A stretch of 64,000 nt of DNA from an uncultured Prevotella sp. GTDB taxonomy: Bacteria; Bacteroidota; Bacteroidia; Bacteroidales; Bacteroidaceae. The notes beneath the pieces were generated by a model that saw only the letters and a program-made list of their open reading frames with translations, was not told the DNA's origin and did no database searches. The DNA lies in assembly GCA_900320905.1 (NCBI GenBank), contig ONTZ01000012.1:1-64000 (forward strand), written 5' to 3'. A program made the translations under genes and the position numbers. Shown here piece after piece: positions 8,499 through 15,606 of the stretch (position 1 is its first letter; the number at the start of each line of letters is the position of its first letter).

Positions 8499-9989
8499 CT
8501 ATTGTTTCGTACCACAATATCTACAGAATATATGACCTGCAACTATTTCTTTACCACAATGCTTACAATACTTTGTGCTTGAATTTGAAGTGGTCTTATT
8601 TGAAGTGGTACTATCATACAATGGAGATACTTGCGCATTAGGTTTATTTGTTTCATCCGGAGTTTGTAAAGAGGCAAAACTTGACATAAAAGCACTTGTT
8701 ATGTCAGAAGCATTAAGAGGAGTGTCGTTTTCCCATGCCTTGCTTTGCAAGAATCTTACGCTTGTCTGTTTTTTATAATCCAATGATGCTTGCTCCATCT
8801 TTTTTGTCCTATCGGCGATATCAGCATTAATTTCATCAACACCAAACTTTTTCTTTTTATTATTGTCAATAACAAACCATATTATTAAGACAACAAGTCC
8901 AAATACAGGGAAATACCATCCAAAATTGGCGTCTTTTAATGTTTCAAAGAAAGAAGTAATGCCAAAAATGGTAAGTATTTCTGCTACCAATAATAATCCG
9001 CATCCCCAACCCATAAAATTATTAGCTGGCGCAACTTCTTTATTATACTCATCTAACAGGGCTTGCTGTTCTCCAGTAGCATTTGCCTGAATAGATCCTG
9101 TTTCTTTAGGATAAACGGATGTCCATTTCTCATCTTGTTCCGCATAAGAAATAAAGTAATATGTGTTCTCCTGATACTTATAATCTATCCTCCATATAGG
9201 TATAAATAACAATGTGGCTTTTCTCATTTCACAACTAGTCGAACAACTAACGATTTCCACCTTATGGCCACGAAATTCCATATAATTTCTCGCAAAAGCA
9301 GGAAGATTTGAGTATTTAGACTTCGGGCATTGGTTCATCGCAGCAACATAGGCTTCATTTTCTGCCATTGCTTGGGCACTTTCATTCCAAACATCATCTG
9401 CACTTCCAGAGGGAGAAAGATATTTAATATTATCTTCTTGCTTTATCTTTAATGATGATAAAGGAATACATTTTGCAGTATTTAATCCTAAATTTTGTAA
9501 CGTAGACAAATCAATTCCAATGTCTTGTACCTCTTTTTCGGGTACACTATTATAAGAAAAATTTCCGACAGCCTCACCATTTACATAATCATATACAAGT
9601 TCTTCAATCTCCTTGACAACACCGTCCACAACTCCTACTCTTTTCTGTTGCCGAGGAACTTTTGCTGTCCATGGTGCACGAAAAGCTCCTTGAAATATAT
9701 ACATAGGAACATAATATTTATTGATTGAAGTAATTTGCATTTTAGCAAAAATATCTGATGGAGAATCCTGCAAACCAACAAGATGATTTGTAAAAACACC
9801 CATAATATCCTTCTCTGTCATCTGAAAAGGAAGAATGTTGGGTTCTACTGAATTATCTTTTGACTGGTATGCACTTTCATTAATGACTTGGGAATGACAA
9901 TAAGGACATTCCATCACGATCTCGTAAGGAGACGCTAACGATAGACCAGCTCCACAACTAGGGCATTTTAACTGTTTCATATTATTCAT
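8499..9989 (-). CDS. YdjG-like protein: zinc ribbons at both ends and two membrane helices
   Basis: 496 aa. N-terminal ribbon CPSCGAGLSLASPYEIVMECPYC (about 9-32); a long middle domain rich in WxA/YxxPMYIF segments; two membrane helices (about 325-352 and 360-380: WGCGLLLVAEILTIFG and YFPVFGLVVLIIWFVI); a helical linker; and a C-terminal ribbon CKHCGKEIVAGHIFCRYCG. In Bacillus the zinc-ribbon membrane protein YdjG works with YdjH and the SPFH protein YdjI; this gene and its two upstream neighbours have the same three-part make-up. It overlaps the upstream gene by 4 bp, implying translational coupling. Confidence 0.75.
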   Translation of the reverse strand: MNNMKQLKCPSCGAGLSLASPYEIVMECPYCHSQVINESAYQSKDNSVEPNILPFQMTEKDIMGVFTNHLVGLQDSPSDIFAKMQITSINKYYVPMYIFQGAFRAPWTAKVPRQQKRVGVVDGVVKEIEELVYDYVNGEAVGNFSYNSVPEKEVQDIGIDLSTLQNLGLNTAKCIPLSSLKIKQEDNIKYLSPSGSADDVWNESAQAMAENEAYVAAMNQCPKSKYSNLPAFARNYMEFRGHKVEIVSCSTSCEMRKATLLFIPIWRIDYKYQENTYYFISYAEQDEKWTSVYPKETGSIQANATGEQQALLDEYNKEVAPANNFMGWGCGLLLVAEILTIFGITSFFETLKDANFGWYFPVFGLVVLIIWFVIDNNKKKKFGVDEINADIADRTKKMEQASLDYKKQTSVRFLQSKAWENDTPLNASDITSAFMSSFASLQTPDETNKPNAQVSPLYDSTTSNKTTSNSSTKYCKHCGKEIVAGHIFCRYCGTKQ

Positions 9990-10612
9990 AATTGTTGTTT
10001 TAATATAATGTTTCTTTCCTTAATTTTATTGATGACAAGATAAACATCGTGTATTCCCGATTCTATCATCATAGTTATCTCATCATCAAGAGCGAAAACT
10101 TCTGACGTACTCATTATCGGAGTAATATTAAGCAAGTCAGAGAGTTCTTTTAATTCCTTTGATGGATTACGAGATCGCACTAATGCTACTTTTGCTCTCC
10201 ATTGTTTTACTCTTGACTCATTAACTCGATGCTCTTGCATTTGTATGCCTGTCTTTTGGTTGGATATATATGTCAAACCAAACACAAGTACATATGCCAC
10301 AAACAATAATAACTGTATCGCAAATGACCATTGGGGACAATCAACATTAACATACAGGAAATATATGGCAACAATGAGTTCAGACACAAAATAACCTACG
10401 GCACAAAGATACAGGGTCCAATTCAATACAGACAACTGCATACTCCATTTGGACAATGACGTGAAAGATGCAATGAGATAAGCCAACCAAATAAACACAA
10501 GACTAATCCACATTTCACTTCTCTCATAATCCACTGAAGCAAAAAATACAAGTGTCAGTGCTACTGGGATTATCGCCCACATTATTATTTTCATCAAACC
10601 AGTTCGTATCAT
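9986..10612 (-). CDS. Multi-pass membrane protein (YdjH-like position)
   Basis: 208 aa with four or five hydrophobic helices in the first 130 residues (GLMKIIMWAIIPVALTLVFFA, MWISLVFIWLAYLIASF, WTLYLCAVGYFVSELIVAIYFLYV, FAIQLLLFVAYVLVFGLTYI) and a cytoplasmic C-terminal part. It starts 1 bp after the SPFH gene stop and overlaps the zinc-ribbon gene by 4 bp. By position it matches YdjH of the Bacillus ydjGHI set, but I cannot show sequence homology by eye. Confidence 0.7.
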   Translation of the reverse strand: MIRTGLMKIIMWAIIPVALTLVFFASVDYERSEMWISLVFIWLAYLIASFTSLSKWSMQLSVLNWTLYLCAVGYFVSELIVAIYFLYVNVDCPQWSFAIQLLLFVAYVLVFGLTYISNQKTGIQMQEHRVNESRVKQWRAKVALVRSRNPSKELKELSDLLNITPIMSTSEVFALDDEITMMIESGIHDVYLVINKIKERNIILKQQL

Positions 10613-10613
10613 A

Positions 10614-11678
10614 TCAACCTATCATTTTCTTAAGTATTTCATTTTTCACCTTATCGAAATCTTCCTGAGAGATTAATTGCATATCTAACATCTTTTTTAG
10701 TTTGGCAAGACGTTCTACATCATCTTCTGTTTGAGGTGCTGATGAAGTTGTATCGCCAAAGACAGAATCAGTCAATTTAGAAATAGATTTAGCCACTTCT
10801 ACACCTGCGACAATACCAGCACCCGCACCAGCCAATCCTCCAGAACTTGGGTTCTGACTTACATTGGTAAGAATGTCAACACCTTTAATCTTTCCATAGT
10901 TTTGACCCATGATTTCTAGTTCACGTTGCTTGGCATAGCCTTCCTCAATAAGTCTTCTGTTTGGATCTTGACTGATATCAGGTACATCCATTCCTGAAAT
11001 GGCAAACGCATTAAGGGTTAATCCAAACTCTACTAATGTCTCTTGAATTTTTGGAGATATTTCCTCTGCATAAGTTTCCATATGGGACGCAGCAATGAGC
11101 AACTCTTCTTTACTTTCAGAAAGGACTTTGGTCAGATATGATTTGATGTATTGCTGGAAAAGGCGACCGAAATAACCCTCCAGATTCTCAGCACTAAAGA
11201 ATGAGGTTCCAAAGCCTATCAGTTTATTCATTAGTAAGGCCCCATTTTCTGCACTTTCGATTGATACTCGATAACTACCACGAGCCAAAACGTTTGTAAC
11301 GATCTTTTGAACAGAATCTCGCACTTTAATTGGGGAATCCGTTCCCCATAGTATTTCATGACTCTGATTTAATGCAATGAAATAGACCTTACAATTGAAA
11401 GTACTAACACCACCCGTTATGAGGTTTCTTAACTCCGCAATAAACGGATAGTTCTCTGAACTAAGTTCATACCTGCCGTTTGTGAAAGTCTGGACAATCA
11501 CACCATTGTTAACGAAAATTGCTTCTTCGCCAGGATTTACTATCAGAACAGACTTATCATTAAAGTCCTCTTCTGGCAGTTTCCACACTAAAAAGCGTCC
11601 ACTCTCATTATTCTTAAGAGTAGAAAGAATCGTATGACTCTTTTTACTGTTGCCTGATTTCTTGTTAAATATACTCAT
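10614..11678 (-). CDS. SPFH/Band_7_1 (YdjI-like) protein with C-terminal SHOCT-like domain
   Basis: 354 aa. The start region (RFLVWKLPEEDFNDKSVLIVNPGEEAIFVNNGVIVQTFTNGRYEL) is the hallmark of the Band_7_1/'virion core protein' branch of SPFH proteins, followed by a long helical part and the conserved FGLTLNAFAISGMDVP. A glycine-rich hinge (about 285-300) precedes a short C-terminal SHOCT-like helix pair (ERLAKLKKMLDMQLISQEDFDKVKNEIL). Such proteins form oligomeric membrane scaffolds; YdjI of Bacillus acts in the PspA membrane-stress system. First gene of a seven-gene minus-strand operon, 93 bp after the PD-(D/E)XK-like gene. No PspA gene is nearby. Confidence 0.85.
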   Translation of the reverse strand: MSIFNKKSGNSKKSHTILSTLKNNESGRFLVWKLPEEDFNDKSVLIVNPGEEAIFVNNGVIVQTFTNGRYELSSENYPFIAELRNLITGGVSTFNCKVYFIALNQSHEILWGTDSPIKVRDSVQKIVTNVLARGSYRVSIESAENGALLMNKLIGFGTSFFSAENLEGYFGRLFQQYIKSYLTKVLSESKEELLIAASHMETYAEEISPKIQETLVEFGLTLNAFAISGMDVPDISQDPNRRLIEEGYAKQRELEIMGQNYGKIKGVDILTNVSQNPSSGGLAGAGAGIVAGVEVAKSISKLTDSVFGDTTSSAPQTEDDVERLAKLKKMLDMQLISQEDFDKVKNEILKKMIG

Positions 11679-11771
11679 ACCTTATAATATAATGACCCAC
11701 ATGTCAAACAGAAATTATTTCGTGCTTTATCTGAAATTCACATTTAGTACAAAACATAATTAACTATTATT

Positions 11772-12494
11772 CTATTTTATACTTATATTATATTTATGCT
11801 TTTCTACAGAAAAGAGATTGTTAGGATGCTTCTTTATGTTCCTGATCATATGATATAGAGTTGAGAATTCAAGATTATTACCATTATATGCAATACATAC
11901 GATTCTCTTTTGAGTCTCCACAATTTTAGCAGTACTTCTAATACCAATCATACTCTTTTTCAAAGAACCAACTTTATCATATATCTTAACGATGTTGTCT
12001 CCAACAAGAATAAAAACACCAACAGCGAACCCATAGTTACTACCCTCTTGCAAGAAACATTCTAATTTCTCAATGTCATCTCGAAAACTTTTGAGATTAA
12101 AACCTTCTTTTCTTTTAATTTCACATATTATTCCTTGATTCTTATTATCTCCTTGGCTATGATGTAGCACTATGTCTGGGAACTTTATTCCATCTCCAAC
12201 ATGTCCAAAGTAATTAGTGTTCTTACTTATTTCAGCATTTATAACAAATTGATTGTCATCAAATAGTTTCTCTCTCTTCGCTCTCTTTAAAATCATTGAC
12301 CATTGATGATATAGTTCATAAGCAAATACTCGTTCTAAATGAGAAACCCAGACTTTCTTTTCTGGCTCCTCAAACTCCAAATATGACCTCTTCACATTTA
12401 GGATTGCGTCAAATAAAGTACATATCGCTCTCTGTAAATCCGTCTTTTGTCCATCGAACATATCGCAATCGAGATTTCTTCCTCTATATTCCAT
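11772..12494 (-). CDS. PD-(D/E)XK-like putative nuclease
   Basis: 240 aa, not a known named family to me. It shows a plausible PD-(D/E)XK core: a helix with E54 (LERVFAYELYHQW), E88 (INAEIS), then KFPDIVLHH with D107, and GIICEIKRKE with E125-I-K127, with strand-helix-strand spacing that fits the fold. A second half (VGVFILVGDNIVKIYDKVG) continues as strands. It lies 11 bp after the HEPN-like gene and is probably co-expressed. AT-rich compared with the flanking core genes. Whether it cuts nucleic acid is inference from the motif only. Confidence 0.6.
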   Translation of the reverse strand: MEYRGRNLDCDMFDGQKTDLQRAICTLFDAILNVKRSYLEFEEPEKKVWVSHLERVFAYELYHQWSMILKRAKREKLFDDNQFVINAEISKNTNYFGHVGDGIKFPDIVLHHSQGDNKNQGIICEIKRKEGFNLKSFRDDIEKLECFLQEGSNYGFAVGVFILVGDNIVKIYDKVGSLKKSMIGIRSTAKIVETQKRIVCIAYNGNNLEFSTLYHMIRNIKKHPNNLFSVEKHKYNISIK

Positions 12495-12505
12495 CTTTTC
12501 AGTAT

Positions 12506-13030
12506 TTAAATTATGGTCATTGAAGTTGTAACCTGCGTTGAACCTGTAAAAACATCTTTTTCCATATCATATTCTTCACTAAGGGTTTTCTTAATCATTC
12601 CGTTTTTGTTGTTAATTGCGTCTAAACATGCTTGTCTGAAATCTGCATAGAACTCTTTACAGCCAATAATATATACAGGACCTGTCAGATCATTTTTATC
12701 AGGACTCAAAACGATTTGTCCTTGAACCATTAATCTATGGGCCAAACCACAACGCAAGTTATGATACAAATCGGGTATAGAAGCATATTTTGTTAATGGT
12801 ACATATGTTTTGACTGCATCATCAAAAGTGTCACTAGGCTTTTTTAACTTCCAGTCATCCCATGGATTATTATTGAGACATTTTCCAAGGAACTCAACAC
12901 CAATAGACATCAATGTAAAAGCTACAAAAGGATGATTCTCAACCAAAGAACCAATTTCTTCGATAAAATACCTCTTTATAAAATTACGAACAACCATAAG
13001 CGCGTAAAATGTAGTTTCAGGTTTAGCCAC
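12506..13030 (-). CDS. HEPN-like protein (putative RNase) with R-x4-H motif
   Basis: 174 aa from a GTG start at 13030. All-helical; the stretch DLYHNLRCGLAHRLMVQGQI contains R93-C-G-L-A-H98, matching the R-x4-6-H catalytic motif of HEPN RNases, and an upstream helix has the acidic SIGVEFLGKCLN. HEPN proteins are often toxins or effectors in toxin-antitoxin, abortive infection and CRISPR systems. It is paired with the PD-(D/E)XK-like gene 11 bp downstream and preceded by a structured leader of about 240 nt. No MNT partner is present. Function is inferred. Confidence 0.62.
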   Translation of the reverse strand: MAKPETTFYALMVVRNFIKRYFIEEIGSLVENHPFVAFTLMSIGVEFLGKCLNNNPWDDWKLKKPSDTFDDAVKTYVPLTKYASIPDLYHNLRCGLAHRLMVQGQIVLSPDKNDLTGPVYIIGCKEFYADFRQACLDAINNKNGMIKKTLSEEYDMEKDVFTGSTQVTTSMTII

Positions 13031-13048
13031 AACAAACAGAAGTGTGAG

Positions 13049-13074
13049 CCTATCGCTAACCCTAGTGATAGGCC
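13049..13074 (-). promoter_or_regulatory. Leader hairpin in front of the HEPN-like gene
   Basis: GCCTATCGCTA and TAGTGATAGGC are inverted repeats (11-bp stem, one G-T pair, 4-nt loop) about 20 bp upstream of the GTG start. There is no T-run, so an attenuator, a translation-control stem or a small-RNA stem fits better than a plain terminator. Confidence 0.55.
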
Positions 13075-13096
13075 TTGCACTGCCTGAAAGAACGGA

Positions 13097-13210
13097 TTAT
13101 TGAAACAGCCCACACCCTTGTATGATGTCAGGATATACCTTAACAATCATAATCAAGGGAAGAACGCCGTAACTTCTCTCCATTTCTTTCAGATGATTGT
13201 GCAAGTTCAT
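13097..13210 (-). CDS. Possible 37-aa leader peptide or small protein
   Basis: An ORF from the ATG at 13210 to TAA at 13097, reading MNLHNHLKEMERSYGVLPLI and onward to GCGLFQ. It lies in the leader between the -7 box at 13272 and the hairpin at 13049. It is amphipathic with a hydrophobic middle (GVLPLIMIVKVYP). It could be a leader peptide, a small antitoxin, or chance. Confidence 0.3.
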   Translation of the reverse strand: MNLHNHLKEMERSYGVLPLIMIVKVYPDIIQGCGLFQ

Positions 13211-13271
13211 CACTCTGGAGAAAGCTAAACGCTTCCTATGTCATGTCTGCGACGGATTTTCCGCCACGGTG

Positions 13272-13279
13272 CAAATATA
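13272..13279 (-). promoter_or_regulatory. -7 box of the HEPN-unit leader
   Basis: TATATTTG on the minus strand (plus-strand CAAATATA), followed by CACC, matches TAnnTTTG. Transcription would start near 13265, giving a leader of about 235 nt before the GTG at 13030. Confidence 0.55.
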
Positions 13280-13308
13280 AGAAAAATTTAGCAAACAACG
13301 TTCATGTG

Positions 13309-13330
13309 AGCCGTATTTTTTGCAAAAATA
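13309..13330 (-). promoter_or_regulatory. Shared promoter/operator block, copy 1
   Basis: The 19 bases AGCCGTATTTTTTGCAAAA (13309-13327) are identical to 15257-15275 in front of the HTH gene. On the minus strand the block covers a -7 box (TATTTTTG, 13323-13330) and contains the palindrome TTTTGCAAAA. Identity over 19 bp in two promoters 1.95 kb apart suggests a common regulator, possibly the HTH protein, or a duplicated promoter. Confidence 0.6.
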
Positions 13331-13428
13331 GTTCTTTTTTCTCAATTTCAGCCACTTCGTATTGATTTTTTCATCATTTTTGTTCGTTATTTGTTTGTAA
13401 TACACTCATTATCGCAGACTTCTGCCTG

Positions 13429-13436
13429 CAAAGATA
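13429..13436 (-). promoter_or_regulatory. -7 box directly behind the kinase terminator
   Basis: TATCTTTG on the minus strand, overlapping the T-run of the terminator at 13441-13468. It points toward the HEPN unit and would give the longest leader (about 390 nt). Confidence 0.5.
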
Positions 13437-13468
13437 AAAAAAATGGATGAAACACTATTCATCCATTT
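13437..13468 (-). terminator. Terminator of the HTH-kinase operon
   Basis: AAATGGATGAA (13441-13451) and TTCATCCATTT (13458-13468) form an 11-bp perfect stem with a 6-nt loop. On the minus strand it is followed by a run of T. It lies 21 bp after the kinase stop. Confidence 0.85.
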
Positions 13469-13489
13469 CGTCCACTTACTGATTATATG

Positions 13490-14701
13490 TTATTGAGGAT
13501 TCTGAGAGTTCTGATTGAACTTCAGGGTGATGAGGCTCTGAAGGTATGAGTTGTATTCTTGGGCTACAGTCTGCATGGGAATGTCCTGATGAGAAAGGAT
13601 CAGTTCTTGTAATGTGTTGGATAGTTCTTTCTCAAGAGCCCTTCCTGCTTGGGCCCACTCCTCTGTACCCGGCTTCACACTATCTGGCAACGCTCCCATC
13701 GTGGCATTAAACTTTGGCAGGACTGCTGCCGCAATGTCTGCCTTCAGTTGCTCAGAAGGAGAAGAGTTTTTTTCTGGTTTGGCAGATGGTACAGACTTCA
13801 GGATTTCAGATTTGTTTGTAATGGGAGGCGATGGAATATGCTCGTCAACAGGATGATTGGGCAGAGAATCCTCTGGAGGAGTTATAGGCTGTTCTATAGG
13901 CTGAAGTTCTGGTTGTGGTTCCTTCTTGGGGAACATAAGATAAAACCCAAGAAGCATTGCTATGACAAATAACGAAAGAAATCCTGCCAACAAAAAATGA
14001 GATGAAGGTTTCAAGGCTCTCTGCAATTCTGCGACGGACTGATAACGGTTTTCAGAGTTGTCTGCCGTGCAGCGTGTTATCACCTTATTATATATATAGG
14101 AGCATGGGAGGGTCTGGAGAATCTTGCCGACAGCATAGATATCGGTGGTGGCATTAACCTGGCAATTATTGAGTTGCTCAGGGGCGGCATAACGGTCTGT
14201 GCGACCCATCGTATCGGTATAGGTGTCGGTATAGCAGAATCCAAGGTCTGCCAGTTTGAGTTCCTGACCAATACGGGTGATAAGAATGTTTTCAGGTTTC
14301 AGGTCTAAATGGACAACCTGATGCTGATGCAGATAGCCGACGACATCAAGCAGTTGGGAAAGGAAACGGTCTGCATTTTGACGGGACTTGAAGTAGTCAG
14401 GATGTTTTTCCGTGAATACTTTCAGGTTCTCGCCATCGACATATTCCGTTAGCAGATAGTCCTCTCCCTTTGAGACATAGCGCACCAAGTGAGGATGGTC
14501 GAGCCGATAGCCCGTCTCAAACTCCTTCTGCACGGCTGACACATAGCGAGGATCGGTGCGAAGTTCCGGCTTGAGGCGTTTCAAGAAATGAAACTTGCCG
14601 TACAACTTCACACGATAGCAGTCACAGGTGGAGCCTCCTACTGGTAATAGTTCTGCGTCAGGATAGGTCTGCTGTATGTCTGAGAATGACGAGGAGTCCA
14701 T
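13490..14701 (-). CDS. Membrane-anchored Ser/Thr protein kinase
   Basis: 403 aa. Kinase domain residues about 12-235: ATP-binding Lys in HFLKRLK (K41), catalytic loop VVHLDLKPENIL (D133, N138), metal-binding ADLGF (D152, DLG instead of the usual DFG), and AAPEQL (173-178) of the activation segment. One membrane helix follows (HFLLAGFLSLFVIAMLLGFYLMF), then a Pro-rich linker and a helical extracytoplasmic domain of about 140 residues. Its start overlaps the stop of the upstream HTH gene by one base (TGATG), so the pair is translationally coupled. All catalytic residues are present, so it should be active; substrate unknown. Confidence 0.9.
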   Translation of the reverse strand: MDSSSFSDIQQTYPDAELLPVGGSTCDCYRVKLYGKFHFLKRLKPELRTDPRYVSAVQKEFETGYRLDHPHLVRYVSKGEDYLLTEYVDGENLKVFTEKHPDYFKSRQNADRFLSQLLDVVGYLHQHQVVHLDLKPENILITRIGQELKLADLGFCYTDTYTDTMGRTDRYAAPEQLNNCQVNATTDIYAVGKILQTLPCSYIYNKVITRCTADNSENRYQSVAELQRALKPSSHFLLAGFLSLFVIAMLLGFYLMFPKKEPQPELQPIEQPITPPEDSLPNHPVDEHIPSPPITNKSEILKSVPSAKPEKNSSPSEQLKADIAAAVLPKFNATMGALPDSVKPGTEEWAQAGRALEKELSNTLQELILSHQDIPMQTVAQEYNSYLQSLITLKFNQNSQNPQ

Positions 14702-15252
14702 CAGTTAAGGATTTTGAAACGGATACCCTGAGCCTTACCTGCCGTGAAAGAGCCAAGCGATTTCCCCTCACGGATGACTTCACTGACCAACAACGGATAG
14801 CCCTGAACAATATGGGTAATAGTTATCTCGTCGTCTGCCCTCAACTTGCTGTTAACGCTCTTCTGAACGCAGAAACGGTTTGCTCCAAGGTATTGGATTT
14901 CTATCTGACGGTCCGGCAGATAACTGATCTGTATAACCTGCCCCACAGTCAGGTCACTAACACGTATTTCCTCCGCAGAGGACTCAAAAGAGGAATTGCT
15001 TCGGGAATCATAGACACTCAGAACATCCCAATTGTCAAAACCCAGATATCGGGCTATCACGTCAAGGGTAGAAATACGGGGTTCCCGTTCATCATTGATA
15101 AAACCCAACAGCCGTTTAAGAGTGTTCACACCGATATGTTCACCCGTCACTGATTCTATATCGAGTGCCAAGTATTCACAATCAGCAGATAACCGGAAAT
15201 CCTTATTGGATTTCTGCTTCAGGAGGTCTGTGACGTATGGGGAGAACTTCAT
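14701..15252 (-). CDS. HTH-like regulatory protein coupled to the kinase
   Basis: 183 aa from the ATG at 15252; upstream in-frame codons (to 15402) pass through the promoter and are not used. N-terminal half: MKFSPYVTDLLKQKS ... GVNTLKRLLGFINDEREPRISTLDVIARYLGFDNWDVL, an arrangement like an XRE-type helix-turn-helix or a Bacteroidetes-specific DNA-binding helix bundle. The C-terminal half (TVGQVIQISYLPDRQIEIQYLGANRFCVQKS) is a small beta-domain. The start is about 10 nt after the likely transcription start, so the leader is very short. Probably controls its own operon and perhaps the block at 13309. Confidence 0.7.
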   Translation of the reverse strand: MKFSPYVTDLLKQKSNKDFRLSADCEYLALDIESVTGEHIGVNTLKRLLGFINDEREPRISTLDVIARYLGFDNWDVLSVYDSRSNSSFESSAEEIRVSDLTVGQVIQISYLPDRQIEIQYLGANRFCVQKSVNSKLRADDEITITHIVQGYPLLVSEVIREGKSLGSFTAGKAQGIRFKILN

Positions 15253-15256
15253 TGCA

Positions 15257-15278
15257 AGCCGTATTTTTTGCAAAAGTA
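15257..15278 (-). promoter_or_regulatory. HTH-kinase promoter and shared block, copy 2
   Basis: The minus strand has TACTTTTG (15271-15278), a TAnnTTTG -7 box, running into the 19-bp block identical to 13309-13327. The initiator ATG is at 15252. Confidence 0.7.
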
Positions 15279-15390
15279 GTGTTTTTTTCTTAAAAACGAC
15301 CAGAAATATCAAAAAAATAGTTTCACAAGGCTTATAATAAAGAGGAGATAATGATAAAGATGAAAGTAAAAAGAAACTCCGCCTTAACAA

Positions 15391-15480
15391 GTCGCTTGCC
15401 AATCCAAATGGGGCTCTTGTCCTAAGCGGAGCGAGAAGTCTCGTATATTAATAGGTCGCTTGCCAATCCAAATGGGGCTC
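15391..15480. repeat. Two-copy 26-bp direct repeat
   Basis: 15391-15416 and 15455-15480 are identical over 26 bp (GTCGCTTGCC...GGGGCTC), 38 bp apart. The bases before each copy are also similar (AACAA / AATAG). The spacer holds a small hairpin, CGAGAAGTCTCG. Two repeats with a spacer-sized gap resemble a minimal CRISPR unit, but there are no cas genes and no leader. Confidence 0.7.
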
Positions 15481-15552
15481 CTAAAGATAAGAAGAATATC
15501 TGAACAAACCAAATATTTCAGGGAGAATTTTCAAAAGTTGGCAGAAAACAAC

Positions 15553-15586
15553 AGAGGTGCTGCCCTGCTGGACAGCACCTCTTTTC
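15553..15586 (-). terminator. Terminator downstream of ferredoxin (bidirectional stem)
   Basis: AGAGGTGCTG (15553-15562) and CAGCACCTCT (15573-15582) form a 10-bp perfect stem with T-rich flanks. It is 25 bp after the ferredoxin stop on the minus strand. The stem has the same sequence as the one at 4955. Confidence 0.8.
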
Positions 15587-15606
15587 GTTTTGCAACTGCG
15601 GATTGA

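Larger units (their letters stand above)
13031..13489. other. 459-bp gene-poor regulatory region upstream of the HEPN-like gene
   Basis: Read on the minus strand it holds, in order: the terminator of the HTH-kinase operon (13441-13468), a -7 box (13429-13436), a second -7 box within a 19-bp block shared with the HTH promoter (13309-13330), a third -7 box (13272-13279), a short hairpin near 13252-13266, a 37-codon ORF (13097-13210) and an 11-bp hairpin (13049-13074). This is far more structure than a simple promoter needs. Confidence 0.65.
15253..15606. other. 354-bp intergenic region between the HTH gene and ferredoxin
   Basis: Holds the HTH-kinase promoter (15257-15278), two copies of a 26-bp direct repeat (15391-15416 and 15455-15480), and the ferredoxin terminator (15553-15582). 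No further gene is seen. Confidence 0.7.

Noticed and set aside
15391-15480. A minimal CRISPR array
   Set aside because: Only two repeats, no leader, no cas genes in 64 kb, and the repeat does not match any repeat type I know. Kept as a direct repeat.
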